Below are positions 25,113 to 33,655 of a DNA stretch of 64,000 bases, in pieces. The notes below the pieces were generated by a model that was given only the letters and a program-made list of their open reading frames with translations, did not search any database and was not told where the DNA came from. Both the position numbers and the translations under genes were made by a program. Source of the stretch: Mesorhizobium sp. M8A.F.Ca.ET.218.01.1.1 (lineage in GTDB: Bacteria; Pseudomonadota; Alphaproteobacteria; Rhizobiales; Rhizobiaceae); the NCBI RefSeq assembly GCF_004791165.1, contig NZ_SRUZ01000007.1:186001-250000 (forward strand), in the 5' to 3' direction. The first letter of the stretch is position 1. Each line of letters begins with the position of its first letter.

Positions 25113-26648
25113 ATGACGAGGCTTAAGCTCTTCACTTCCTTCGGTCTGGCCGGTTCGGCCCTGCTTCCCCTGGCGGCGGCCAATGCCGCCCCTCCCGGCT
25201 TCGACAAGATCGACACCGTCGTCGTCATCTATGCCGAAAACCGCAGCTTCGATAATCTCTATGGCGGCTTCCCCGGCGCCAATGGCCTGGCCAATGTCTC
25301 GGCCGACCAGGCGCGCCAGCTCGACCGCGACGGCAAGCCGCTTACAGAACTGCCGCCGGCATGGGGCGGACTGACCGGCAAGGGGGTGACGCCAGTGGTG
25401 ACCGAGGCGCAATCGGCGCATCTCGCCAATGCCAGCTTCGCCATCGACGACCCCCAGGGCTTCAACGAGAAGACCTCCGTCGTCACGCGCGACCTCTGGC
25501 ACCGCTTCTACCAGGAGCAGATGCAGATCAATGGCGGGAAGAACGACAAATTCGTCGCCTGGGCCGATTCCGGCGGCCTCGTCATGGGCCACTATGACGG
25601 CTCGAGCCTGCCGATGTGGCAGGTGGCGAAGAAATACGTGCTGGCCGACAATTTCTTCCAGGGCGCATTCGGCGGCTCCTTTCTCAACCATTTCCAGCTC
25701 GCCTGCGCCTGTACGCCGGTCTACCCGCACGCCGACACCAGTCCGATCAAGGGCCAGATCGCCGTGGTCGATGCCGACGGCGCGTCGTTGAAGGTCGCCG
25801 ACAATTCGCCGGCATCGGCGCTCGGGGGCGTGCCGAAATTCGTCAATGATGGCGCCATCACGCCCGATTTCCGTGCCGTCAACACCATGCAGCCGCCCTA
25901 TCAGCCGAGCGCCAACAAACCGGCCGAGGGCGGCGACAAGGCGCTGGCCGACCCGACCGCGCCGACCACGCTGCCGCCGCAGCACGACATCACCATCGGC
26001 GATCTCCTGTCGCTGAAGGGCGTCGACTGGGCCTGGTATAGCGGCGCCTGGCAGGCAACGCTGGACGGCAAGAACGCCACTCCGGTGCCGAACTTCCAGT
26101 ACCACCACCAGCCCTTCAACTATTTCGCCGCTTACGCACCCGGCACCGCCGCGCGGGCCGAGCATCTGCGGGACGGTGGCCTGGATGGCGCCGAGTTCAT
26201 CAAGGCGATCGACGACGGCAAGCTGCCCTCGGTGAGTTTCTACAAGCCGCAAGGCAATCTCAATGAACATGGCGGCTATGCCGACGTGGCGAGCGGCGAC
26301 CAGCATCTGGCCGACGTCGTCGCGCATCTGGAGAAGAGCCCGCAATGGGGCCACATGCTGGTGGTCGTCACCTATGACGAGAATGGCGGCTTCTGGGATC
26401 ACGTCGCGCCGCCCAAGGCCGACCGCTGGGGCCCGGGCAACCGCATCCCGGCCTTCATCGTCTCGCCCTATGCCAGGATGGGCACGGTAGACCACACCCA
26501 GTACGACACGACGTCGATCCTGCGCTTCATCACCGCGCGCTACGACCTGCCGGTGCTGACCGGCATCGTCGCCCGCGACAAGGCGCTGGCCGCCAATGGC
26601 GAACCGCCGATGGGGGATCTGAGCGAGGCGCTGGACCTGAGCCGGTAG
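25113..26648 (+). CDS. Secreted acid phosphatase/phospholipase C family phosphoesterase
   Basis: 511 residues with a signal peptide (cleavage near ANAA, residue 26). The phosphoesterase family landmarks are VVVIYAENRSFDNLYGG near the N-terminus, which holds the metal ligand and catalytic Ser, NHFQLACACTPVYP, and near the end VVVTYDENGGFWDHVAPP, with the metal-binding Asp/Glu/His. This is the AcpA-type acid phosphatase/phospholipase C superfamily, active outside the cytoplasm on phosphate esters. Divergent from the di-heme peroxidase. Confidence 0.9.
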   Translation: MTRLKLFTSFGLAGSALLPLAAANAAPPGFDKIDTVVVIYAENRSFDNLYGGFPGANGLANVSADQARQLDRDGKPLTELPPAWGGLTGKGVTPVVTEAQSAHLANASFAIDDPQGFNEKTSVVTRDLWHRFYQEQMQINGGKNDKFVAWADSGGLVMGHYDGSSLPMWQVAKKYVLADNFFQGAFGGSFLNHFQLACACTPVYPHADTSPIKGQIAVVDADGASLKVADNSPASALGGVPKFVNDGAITPDFRAVNTMQPPYQPSANKPAEGGDKALADPTAPTTLPPQHDITIGDLLSLKGVDWAWYSGAWQATLDGKNATPVPNFQYHHQPFNYFAAYAPGTAARAEHLRDGGLDGAEFIKAIDDGKLPSVSFYKPQGNLNEHGGYADVASGDQHLADVVAHLEKSPQWGHMLVVVTYDENGGFWDHVAPPKADRWGPGNRIPAFIVSPYARMGTVDHTQYDTTSILRFITARYDLPVLTGIVARDKALAANGEPPMGDLSEALDLSR

Positions 26649-26695
26649 AGCGGACCGCGGTCATGCCGCCGCGCCGTGTGGCGCGGTGGCCGTTC

Positions 26696-27307
26696 TCAGC
26701 CGCCATTCACCAGCGCAAGGATAAGCTTCTGCAGATTGCCGCCCTGGCCGAGTTCGACGCGGTCGAAATCGCGGCTTGCCTGGCGCTGCGCCTGCGAGAG
26801 CGCGGCCAGGCGTCTGGTCATCTCGGCCCGGATCTTGCTGCATTTGGGGTCATCCGCGACGGTCAGGCCGACTGTCACCGCCTCGATCTTGCGCACCATG
26901 TCGACAATGGTCGCGCCATGCACCTTTTCGTGGGCGCTGACCCCGGCGAGGAAAACCTCCCAGTTCTTCTGGATGGCTGAAGGCAGCGGCGAGGAAGGGC
27001 TGGGCAAGGTGTAGGTGATGATGAGCCTGGGCTTGGCCGAGACCAGCACGCAGGCTCCGGCACGCGGCTGATAATCCCTGGTCCAGGTCAGCTTGAAATT
27101 GGTGTGGGCGATAGCGCGGCCGACGCCGACATTCGGCCCATTCTCGCCGATCGAGCGGTAGAGCTCCGGTCCGGACTGGCCTGAAATGGCATAGGTCTCG
27201 ACCTTCTCGACCGGCTTCCATTCGGCATGGGCGGCGAGCGGCAAGGCCACCAGGGCGGCGGTCAGAAGACACAGGCGAACACAGGCTCTCGACACCGCTC
27301 TCTCCAA
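26696..27307 (-). CDS. DUF922 secreted putative zinc protease
   Basis: 203 residues with signal peptide (MERAVSRACVRLCLLTAALVALPLAAHA). DUF922 proteins are predicted zinc-dependent proteases; the metal-binding motif appears as SAHEKVHGATI (HExxH) near residue 128. Other conserved parts are YAISGQSGPELYRSIGENGP and FKLTWTRDYQP. Convergent with the phosphatase gene and divergent from a small secreted protein gene. Confidence 0.85.
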   Translation of the reverse strand: MERAVSRACVRLCLLTAALVALPLAAHAEWKPVEKVETYAISGQSGPELYRSIGENGPNVGVGRAIAHTNFKLTWTRDYQPRAGACVLVSAKPRLIITYTLPSPSSPLPSAIQKNWEVFLAGVSAHEKVHGATIVDMVRKIEAVTVGLTVADDPKCSKIRAEMTRRLAALSQAQRQASRDFDRVELGQGGNLQKLILALVNGG

Positions 27308-27396
27308 GGCGCGCGGCCTTGCCGGACGGCAATGCCATTCAACGGCTTTTCCTATATGCTGCCGGCGGGTGCTGCAAATGCCCGGAGGGGGAAGTC

Positions 27397-27885
27397 ATGA
27401 GAAGATATTTCGTTGCCGCTGGCGCCTTGGCGGCATTGCTCGGCGTGCAGCCGGTTCTTGCCGCGTCCTGCGGCTGGAGCGCCAAGATGGAGGAAGACGA
27501 GGGCGGCAGCGTGCTGACCGCCTCCGTCTGCGGCGGGCCGAAAGGCGATGCGCAGCTGATGCTGGCCTGTTTCGACAATCCGGTGCTGAGCTACGATCTG
27601 GGTGACAGCGGCCAGCAACTGGAGCCGGGCATCAGCGGCGAGTTCGACTTCAAGGCCGATGGCAAGACGGTGACCAAGACGCTGCAGCTGGAGGCCATGT
27701 ACAATTATTTCGTGGTCGATCTGGCGAAAGCCGACCCGCTGCTCGACCTGCTGCGCTCGAAGGGAGATGTGTCGGTCAGCGCGGCCAAATATGGCGATAT
27801 CAGCTTTCCCCTGAAGGGGTCGAGCGCGGCCATCGGCAAGGTGCTGGCGCAGTGCGGCAAGGCCAAGCCTGCCGATGGGGATTGA
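27397..27885 (+). CDS. Hypothetical secreted protein
   Basis: 162 residues with signal peptide MRRYFVAAGALAALLGVQPVLAA. The mature part has cysteines in SCGWSAK, VCGGPKG, LACFDN and AQCGK that could form two disulfides, and a beta-rich middle (GISGEFDFKADGKTVTKTLQLEAMYNYFVVDLAKADPLLDLLRSKGDVSVSA). No family recognised. Start set by GGAGGGGGAAGTC directly before the ATG. Confidence 0.75.
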   Translation: MRRYFVAAGALAALLGVQPVLAASCGWSAKMEEDEGGSVLTASVCGGPKGDAQLMLACFDNPVLSYDLGDSGQQLEPGISGEFDFKADGKTVTKTLQLEAMYNYFVVDLAKADPLLDLLRSKGDVSVSAAKYGDISFPLKGSSAAIGKVLAQCGKAKPADGD

Positions 27886-27940
27886 TTGGTGATACTGTGC
27901 GGCGGCTGTGGCAGCTACAATTGGGCTGAGCATCCGTACC

Positions 27941-28010
27941 GTCGTCATCCTAGGGCGGAGCAAGGAGCGAAGCGACGCAGCGCAGACCCTAGGATCCATG
28001 CCGTGACGTT
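27941..28010. repeat. REP-like palindrome left of the GIY-YIG gene
   Basis: Nine-base arms ATCCTAGGG (27947-27955) and CCCTAGGAT (27987-27995) around a 31-base GC-rich core; the flanks GTCGTC and CCATGCCGTGAC are also shared with the copy at 28399-28460. The two copies lie in opposite orientation with the GIY-YIG gene between them. Confidence 0.85.
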
Positions 28011-28071
28011 CGCCGAGGAACACAGCGGAACCAGGATGTTCTCCCGACGCGTTACCCGATAGCCTTAACTT

Positions 28072-28359
28072 ATGACCGGCTATGTCTACATGACCGCGAG
28101 CCAGAAGGGTGGCACCATCTATATCGGCGTCACGAACGATCTCGGTCGCCGCATGCCCGAGCACAAGTCCGGCAAAGGCTCGTATTTCACAAGTCGATAT
28201 GGTGTGCAGCGACTGGTCTGGTATGAAGAATATTTCGACATCACCGATGCCATTCAGCGCGAGAAATCGCTAAAACGCTGGTCGCGACAATGGAAGATCG
28301 AACTGATCGAAAAAGCAAATCCGGAATGGTTCGAGTTGTTCCGCGGCACTGGGTGGTAG
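28072..28359 (+). CDS. GIY-YIG nuclease family protein
   Basis: 95 residues, the size of stand-alone GIY-YIG domains (YhbQ/UPF0213-like). The motif reads GYVYMTASQKGGTIYIGVTNDLGRRMPEHKSG: GYVYM for GIY and TIYIGV for YIG, with the Arg and His that follow; KSLKRWSRQWKIELIEKANPEW contains the conserved late Glu/Asn region. No other domain. It is bracketed by two inverted REP-like palindromes at 27941-28010 and 28399-28460, which suggests that gene and repeats belong together. Confidence 0.9.
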   Translation: MTGYVYMTASQKGGTIYIGVTNDLGRRMPEHKSGKGSYFTSRYGVQRLVWYEEYFDITDAIQREKSLKRWSRQWKIELIEKANPEWFELFRGTGW

Positions 28360-28398
28360 CGTTGTGTCCTGCCCCGCTTTGGTCGTTGCAGGCGTCCC

Positions 28399-28460
28399 GG
28401 CATGGATCCTAGGGTCTCCGCGACGGAGCTGCGCTCCTGCTTCGCCCTAGGATGACGAAG
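28399..28460. repeat. REP-like palindrome right of the GIY-YIG gene
   Basis: Arms ATCCTAGGG (28406-28414) and CCCTAGGAT (28445-28453). The whole unit, read on the minus strand, repeats the left copy including the ending CCTAGGATCCATGCCG and the start CGTCATCCTAGGG. Confidence 0.85.
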
Positions 28461-28632
28461 ATGGGATAGCTTAGGCTAACCTTCGAAGGTGCCTCATCAT
28501 CCTAACATCTGATGTCAGCCTGCCACTAGCCCATTGTCGTGAGAAGCATGTTGCCAAGCCGGAACATCCCCACGAAGGGGGAAGGGGAGCCGAACCTTGC
28601 CGCCGGTGACGGCTAGCCGTATCTCATCCGCC

Positions 28633-29091
28633 ATGACCAACATCCAATTCCGCAAGGCGCAAGCCTCCGACCTGCCGGCCATCGTCGCCATGCTCGCCGA
28701 TGATCCGCTGGGAGCGAGCCGCGAAGATGCCTCGTTGCCGCTGGCGCAAGGCTATGTCGATGCCTTCGACGCCATCGACGCCGACCCAAACCAGCTGCTG
28801 GCGGTGGCCGTCGACGGCGCCGTGGTGATCGGTACCTTGCAGATCACCTTCCTTGCCGGGCTTTCGCGCAAGGGCGCGTGGCGGGGGCAGATCGAGGCGG
28901 TTCGCGTTGCCGGCGGCAGGCGCTCCGGCGGCATCGGCAAGAAGATGTTCGAATGGGCGATCGGACAATGCCGGGCGCGCGGCTGCGGCCTTGTCCAACT
29001 CACGACCGACAAGGGCCGGGCGGATGCGCACCGCTTCTATGAAGGGCTCGGCTTCACCGCCAGCCATATTGGTTACAAGAAGAGCCTTTAG
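28633..29091 (+). CDS. GNAT family N-acetyltransferase
   Basis: 152 residues with the GNAT fold: opening IQFRKAQASDLPAIVAMLADD, substrate strand LAVAVDGAVVIGTLQITFL, acetyl-CoA motif A VAGGRRSGGIGKKMFEWAI and motif B GCGLVQLTTDKGRADAHRFYEGLGF. Close to the single-domain acetyltransferases annotated for small amines or amino acids. ATG at 28633 is preferred to one at 28597 because the domain starts there. Confidence 0.88.
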   Translation: MTNIQFRKAQASDLPAIVAMLADDPLGASREDASLPLAQGYVDAFDAIDADPNQLLAVAVDGAVVIGTLQITFLAGLSRKGAWRGQIEAVRVAGGRRSGGIGKKMFEWAIGQCRARGCGLVQLTTDKGRADAHRFYEGLGFTASHIGYKKSL

Positions 29092-29165
29092 ACACGGACG
29101 CCGACGGCGACTGGCGTATAGCGGAAGCCTTTCAGGCACTATTCAAATCGGCTGACAAAGCGGAT

Positions 29166-29188
29166 ATAGGTCAGTCAGGTTGACCTAT
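29166..29188. promoter_or_regulatory. Palindromic operator before the aminotransferase gene
   Basis: ATAGGTCA-N7-TGACCTAT, a perfect 8-7-8 inverted repeat 26 bases upstream of the aminotransferase start. Symmetry and position suggest binding of a dimeric regulator that would block transcription. No regulator gene is adjacent. Confidence 0.55.
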
Positions 29189-29213
29189 TGTAAATACGTC
29201 CGGGAGGCGTGTC

Positions 29214-30422
29214 TTGACCCTTTTGAACCTGTTGGCGTCGCGTTCGTCGCGCATGAAGGCGTCGGAAATCCGCGAGCTGCTGAAGCTGCTCGACCAGCCC
29301 GACATCATCTCGTTCGCCGGCGGCATTCCCGATCCCTCGCTGTTTCCGGCCGATGCCATCCGCGACGCCTATGCCGATGTGCTGGGCGGGGCGGAAGCCG
29401 GGGCGGCGCTGCAGTATCAGGTCTCGGAAGGCTATCTGCCGCTGCGGAAGTGGCTCGCCGGACAGATGGGCAAGCTCGGCATCGCGTGCGACGAGGCCAA
29501 CATCTTCATCACCTCCGGCTCGCAGCAGGCCCTGGATTATCTCGGCAAGCTGTTCTTGTCGCCGGGCGATACGGCGCTGGTGACATGGCCGACCTATCTC
29601 GGTGCGCTGCAGGCCTTCAACGCCTATGAGCCGCGCTACGACCGGCTGCGCCCCGAAGGCGGCAACATGACGCCGGCGGCCTATCGCGCCGCTGCCGCCG
29701 CCAATGGCGGGCGTGTGAAGTTCGCCTATCTGGTGCCCGACTTCGCCAATCCGACCGGCAACACGCTGGACCGAAAGCAGCGCGAGGCCGTGCTCGACCT
29801 TGCCGGCGAGCTCGACATCGCCGTCATCGAGGACGCCGCCTACCGGGCGCTGCGTTATGACGGCGAAGGCGTGCCGCCGATCCTGGCACTGGACTGCGCG
29901 CGCTCCGGCGGCATCGACAAGGCACGCACGCTCTATTGCGGCTCGTTCTCGAAGATCCTGTCGCCGGGCATGCGCGTCGGCTGGGTCTGCGCGCCGCGCC
30001 ACGTGATCGAGAAGCTGGTGCTGATGAAGCAGGCCTCCGACCTGCACAGCCCGTCGGTCAACCAGATGGTCATGCACCGCGTCGCCGAATCCGTGTTCGA
30101 CGGCCAGGTGGACAAGCTGATCGGCGCCTATCGCGAGCGCCGCGACGGGCTGCTCGGCGCGCTGGAAGCGAACATGCCGGAGGGCGTGACCTGGAGCCGC
30201 CCGGAAGGCGGCATGTTCGTCTGGGTGACGCTGCCGGAAGGCGCCGACGCCACCGAACTCCTGGCGCGGTCGGTGAAGGAGGCGCGCGTCGCCTTCGTGC
30301 CCGGCAATGCCTTTTACGCCGACGGCACCGGGCGCAATACGCTGCGGCTGTCCTTCACGCTGGCCAATCGCCGCGCCGTGACCGAGGGCATTCCACGGCT
30401 GGCGGCGCTGCTCAAGAGCTAG
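29214..30422 (+). CDS. PLP-dependent aminotransferase (2-aminoadipate aminotransferase-like)
   Basis: 402 residues, fold type I aminotransferase of the LysN/2-aminoadipate and aromatic transaminase group. Landmarks: ISFAGGIPDPSLFP, LQYQVSEGYLPLRKWLA, FITSGSQQALDYLGK, VPDFANPTGNTL, the PLP lysine in YCGSFSKILSPGMRVGW and NTLRLSFTLA. The start is a TTG at 29214, chosen because GGGAGG lies six bases upstream; the next ATG is codon 14. A perfect palindrome sits just upstream. Amino-acid substrate not determined. Confidence 0.88.
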   Translation: MTLLNLLASRSSRMKASEIRELLKLLDQPDIISFAGGIPDPSLFPADAIRDAYADVLGGAEAGAALQYQVSEGYLPLRKWLAGQMGKLGIACDEANIFITSGSQQALDYLGKLFLSPGDTALVTWPTYLGALQAFNAYEPRYDRLRPEGGNMTPAAYRAAAAANGGRVKFAYLVPDFANPTGNTLDRKQREAVLDLAGELDIAVIEDAAYRALRYDGEGVPPILALDCARSGGIDKARTLYCGSFSKILSPGMRVGWVCAPRHVIEKLVLMKQASDLHSPSVNQMVMHRVAESVFDGQVDKLIGAYRERRDGLLGALEANMPEGVTWSRPEGGMFVWVTLPEGADATELLARSVKEARVAFVPGNAFYADGTGRNTLRLSFTLANRRAVTEGIPRLAALLKS

Positions 30423-30437
30423 GCCCGCGCCCGGCGC

Positions 30438-30692
30438 CTACGCCGGCACGTTCACCAGATATTTGAGCTTCGCGAGCCTGGCGCGGGCGAGCTTGCGGAT
30501 CGGCTTTTGGAAACCCTCTACGCCGGTCTCGACGACGAAGACCAACGTCTTGAAGTCCAGCATGAACTCATCGATGGCCCGCGTCGTCTGTTCGGACCTA
30601 TCCTTGAACCGGCGCAGCAATGCGTTCGCTTCCTCGATGCCGTCGGCATCGGCGCTGTCGATTAGCGCTTCAAGCTTCTGAAAACAATCCAA
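30438..30692 (-). CDS. Small hypothetical protein
   Basis: 84 residues, helical: DCFQKLEALIDSADADGIEEANALLRRFKDRSEQTTRAIDEFMLDFKTLVFVVETGVEGFQ. No signal peptide. No ATG is available; TTG at 30692 has GGAGGAC eight bases upstream, and TTG at 30719 is the longer alternative. Convergent with the aminotransferase gene. Function unknown. Confidence 0.5.
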   Translation of the reverse strand: MDCFQKLEALIDSADADGIEEANALLRRFKDRSEQTTRAIDEFMLDFKTLVFVVETGVEGFQKPIRKLARARLAKLKYLVNVPA

Positions 30693-30847
30693 TCGCAAGT
30701 CCTCCCGCCGCGCCCCCAAACTCGCCGTCAGCCGAATGGTTCCATCGCGCCCGAAGATTTGTCGCTGGTTGTCAGCAGATGCACGTGCCGCGCGTTGACG
30801 CCCTGCCGCCCGGACCTAAATTCGAGACCTTGCGAGGATGAGCTTTC

Positions 30848-31276
30848 ATGGAAACCCAGGAATTGCATCGCGGCCGGCTCATCGACCACCTCCAGCTCGT
30901 GGTGCGGGATCTCCCCGCCAGCCGGCGCTTCTACGAAGCGGTCTTCCAGGTGCTCGGTGTCCCGATCGGCGGCACCGGCGAGGATTATTTCTGGGCCGAC
31001 GAATTGTTCATCTCCAGCGCCGACAGCCGGGCCGCACAGGGAAAGCTGACCGGCCGTCATCACCTGGCCTTCCAGGCCAGGGATCACGCGATGGTCGATG
31101 CCTTCCACAAAGCCGGGCTGGCGGCCGGCGGCACGGACAATGGCGCGCCGGGCGAGCGGCCCTATCATCCCGGCTACTATGCCGCCTTCGTGCTCGACCC
31201 CGACGGCAACAACATCGAGGCCGTCCACCACGGCCCGGCCAACCGCAGTGCGGCTTCCGTGAAGATCACATTCTAG
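30848..31276 (+). CDS. VOC family (glyoxalase/bleomycin resistance-like) protein
   Basis: 142 residues with two beta-alpha-beta-beta-beta units: LIDHLQLVVRDLPASRRFYEAVFQVLGVPI at the start and YYAAFVLDPDGNNIEAVHHG at the end. Metal ligands would be the His of IDHLQLVV, a His in GRHHLAFQA and the Glu of NNIEAV. VOC proteins include glyoxalases, dioxygenases and resistance proteins; the reaction here is not predictable. An AraC-type gene follows in the same direction. Confidence 0.9.
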   Translation: METQELHRGRLIDHLQLVVRDLPASRRFYEAVFQVLGVPIGGTGEDYFWADELFISSADSRAAQGKLTGRHHLAFQARDHAMVDAFHKAGLAAGGTDNGAPGERPYHPGYYAAFVLDPDGNNIEAVHHGPANRSAASVKITF

Positions 31277-31516
31277 GTAAGGGCACTCGGCCGGCAGACG
31301 CCACAGCGCCGAGCGATGCGGGTGATTCCGCGCCGCATTTTTCCGGGTATTTGGAAATTCGAGCCCGCGCTGGCGAATCCGCTCGGATTCTTGACCTGTG
31401 CCGCACTGAAATTGTCCTGCAGGGCATGGATAGCGCCGCCTCTGGACAGGAGGCAAATCGGTCCCATAGGGTGCGGCTTCAGGGAGGACGCGTGCGCGGG
31501 AAAGGCCGGTTGCTCG

Positions 31517-32476
31517 TTGAAAAAGAATGTCTTCTCGTCGGTCGATCTGCCGCCGCATCTCGACGACCGCGCGCGCTTCGCGCTCTGGCAGGACATCCAC
31601 GTCGCGGAGATATGGTCGGTCGAATACGCCATCTCCGCGAACGTGCCTTTCCAGGCGGATATCGAAGCCACCGCGATCGGGCCGCTGGTGCTCGGACGGA
31701 TGGCCGGGACGATCAGGCACGCCAGCCGCAAGACCCGCAACATCGCCGATGACGGCCGCGACGGTTACCTGCTGCTGGTCAACGATGGCGACACAAGCCT
31801 GAGCGGCGTGCAGACCGGCCGCGACTACAGCATCGGCAGGGGCGAAGGCGCGCTGGTCTCGGCTTCGGAAGCGCTGGAAATGACCGGCGGCGACCACAAT
31901 GTCTGGACCAATGTCGTGGTGCCCCGCGAAATCCTGGAAAATGCCTTTGCCCATGTCGAGGATCGCCTGGCGCTGACCATCGGCGCCGACAATGAAGCGC
32001 TCGACATGCTCAAGCGCTACTGCGGCTTCCTGGAAGCGGGACCGGCGTTGCTCTCGCCCGATCTCGTCGCCCACGCCACCGAGACGATCGTCGACCTGAT
32101 CGGGCTGGCGACAGGCGCCAAGGGCGAGATCGCCGAGCTTGCGGGCGTGCGCGGCCTGCGCGCGGCAAGGCTGCGGGCCATCCTGCAGAAGATGCGGGAC
32201 AACTTCGCCGATCCCGGCATCTCGGCCCAGCACATCGCCCAGCAATTGCGGCTTTCCGCGCGCTACGTCCATGATCTCTTGCAGGAAACGGGCTCCAGTT
32301 TCGCCGAGCATATTCTCGAACTGCGCCTGCAGAGAGCCCATCGCATGCTGCGCGACCGGCGCAACGACCGCATGCGGGTCAGCGAGATCGCGCTGTTGAG
32401 CGGCTTTTCCGACGTCTCCTATTTCAATCGCTGTTTCCGCCGCCGCTTCGGCTCGACGCCAAGTAGCGCTAGGTAG
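31517..32476 (+). CDS. AraC family transcriptional regulator
   Basis: 319 residues, normal length for the AraC-binding-2 group. The N-terminal ligand domain runs from FALWQDIHVAEIWSVEYAISANVPF to about residue 190. The C-terminal double HTH is QKMRDNFADPGISAQHIAQQLRLSARYVHDLLQETGSSFAEHILELRLQRAHRMLRD and SEIALLSGFSDVSYFNRCFRRRFGSTP. The TTG at 31517 gives the expected N-terminus; an in-frame ATG at 31316 would add 67 residues without family similarity. Start therefore uncertain. Confidence 0.85.
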   Translation: MKKNVFSSVDLPPHLDDRARFALWQDIHVAEIWSVEYAISANVPFQADIEATAIGPLVLGRMAGTIRHASRKTRNIADDGRDGYLLLVNDGDTSLSGVQTGRDYSIGRGEGALVSASEALEMTGGDHNVWTNVVVPREILENAFAHVEDRLALTIGADNEALDMLKRYCGFLEAGPALLSPDLVAHATETIVDLIGLATGAKGEIAELAGVRGLRAARLRAILQKMRDNFADPGISAQHIAQQLRLSARYVHDLLQETGSSFAEHILELRLQRAHRMLRDRRNDRMRVSEIALLSGFSDVSYFNRCFRRRFGSTPSSAR

Positions 32477-32615
32477 CGTCTCCGACAGCGATCCCCCGTG
32501 GGATACCCGACACATCGATCGAGTGAGGCCGAATGGCCACACGGACGGGGAAAGCACAGCCGCGCTTTCCCCGACAATTCGGGTGCGGCCCAGCCCAAGA
32601 CGCGGCCGGTGGACA

Positions 32616-32702
32616 ATGCAAAACCGGGTTCTCGACAACAGCTGGATCTCCGGGGGCATCAACGCGGCGGAGAACGACAATTGGGGCAGCAGACAACAAT
32701 GA
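32616..32702 (+). CDS. Short upstream ORF coupled to the outer-membrane genes
   Basis: 28 codons (MQNRVLDNSWISGGINAAEN..., ending SRQQ). Its TGA overlaps the ATG of the truncated barrel gene (ATGA), and that gene in turn overlaps the next (GTGA), so all three could be read by coupled translation. No similarity recognised; it may be a leader peptide or chance. A 9-base inverted repeat (GGGGAAAGC / GCTTTCCCC, 32547-32572) lies upstream. Confidence 0.3.
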   Translation: MQNRVLDNSWISGGINAAENDNWGSRQQ

Positions 32703-32884
32703 AAACTCTTCTTCTTGCTACGGCCATCCTTCTCGCGCCGGTCGGCGCGGCATGTGCGGCGGACATCGGCGAAACCGCGCCGGCCGGTTACGACTGGTCC
32801 GGGCTTTATGCCGGCGCCGACGTCGGTTACGCCGCCGGAAAGTCCGGCGGGACACGGCATCTTTTTGGGGGCGGCAAACAGTGA
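32699..32884 (+). pseudogene. Truncated outer-membrane beta-barrel protein (N-terminal remnant)
   Basis: 61 residues: a signal peptide MKTLLLATAILLAPVGAACA and then ADIGETAPAGYDWSGLYAGADVGYAAG, the normal mature start of Omp25/Omp31-type rhizobial porin-like barrels. After that the frame runs into KSGGTRHLFGGGKQ and stops. The following full-length gene begins with a similar signal peptide and YSWSGGYVGAQAGYAWG, so this looks like a duplicate whose barrel has been lost. The stop overlaps the GTG start of that gene. Confidence 0.7.
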
Positions 32885-33597
32885 AGACGATCCTTCTGGC
32901 AACGATCCTTGCAACGGTGCCAGCCGGCATGGCGTTCGCCGCCGACGCCACTCAAACCTTGCCCGTGGCTGCCAGCTACAGCTGGTCCGGCGGCTATGTC
33001 GGCGCGCAGGCCGGATATGCCTGGGGGAACGCCAGGGTCGGGCAGACTTTCGCGCCAGGGGCCTTCGACGATTATGGCTGGGGCTACGGCCCGTCCGGCG
33101 GTTTCGGCGGTCTCTATGCCGGCTATGACAAGCAGTTCGACGGCGGCCTGGTCCTCGGCATCGAGGGCGACTACAGCTTTGCCAGCGTCAAGGACACCAC
33201 ACTCTATCGGGCGGCTGGCGTAGACGATCCCGGCTTCGGCGGCGTGCTCGAACTGGAGGCAGTCGGATCGGTTCGCCTGCGGGCCGGCTATGCGATGGAT
33301 CGCTGGCTTCCCTTCGTCACCGGCGGCCTGGCGATGGCGAAGTACAAGCACACTACGGTCGCCCTTCCAGGCGGAGCCGCTTATGCCGATGTCGAGGACA
33401 CCGTCAGCGGTTATACGCTGGGCGCGGGTGCCGAATACGCCGTCACCGACAATTGGCTGGTTCGGGGCGAATACCGCTTTGCCGATTTCGGCCGCCACCC
33501 CTCGACACGCATCGCGGTTCCCAGCGGGGTTCCCTTGCATGATGAGATCGACCTGAAGACGAACGATATCCGGCTCGGCATCGCCTACAAATTCTGA
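32881..33597 (+). CDS. Outer-membrane beta-barrel protein (Omp25/Omp31 family)
   Basis: 238 residues: signal peptide (cleavage after AFA, about residue 20), YSWSGGYVGAQAGYAWGNARVGQ, YDKQFDGGLVLGIEGDYSFA, LEAVGSVRLRAGYAMDRWLPFVTGGLAMAKY, YTLGAGAEYAVTDNWLVRGEYRFADFG and a C-terminal strand ending in Phe (RLGIAYKF), as required for barrel assembly. Eight strands are likely. The GTG at 32881 overlaps the TGA of the truncated copy, so translation probably depends on reading the remnant first. Confidence 0.88.
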   Translation: MKTILLATILATVPAGMAFAADATQTLPVAASYSWSGGYVGAQAGYAWGNARVGQTFAPGAFDDYGWGYGPSGGFGGLYAGYDKQFDGGLVLGIEGDYSFASVKDTTLYRAAGVDDPGFGGVLELEAVGSVRLRAGYAMDRWLPFVTGGLAMAKYKHTTVALPGGAAYADVEDTVSGYTLGAGAEYAVTDNWLVRGEYRFADFGRHPSTRIAVPSGVPLHDEIDLKTNDIRLGIAYKF

Positions 33598-33655
33598 ACA
33601 GTGCTTATCTTTCGCCGCTGGCGCAGCGTCGGAAATTCGTATTCGAGGGCTCCAA

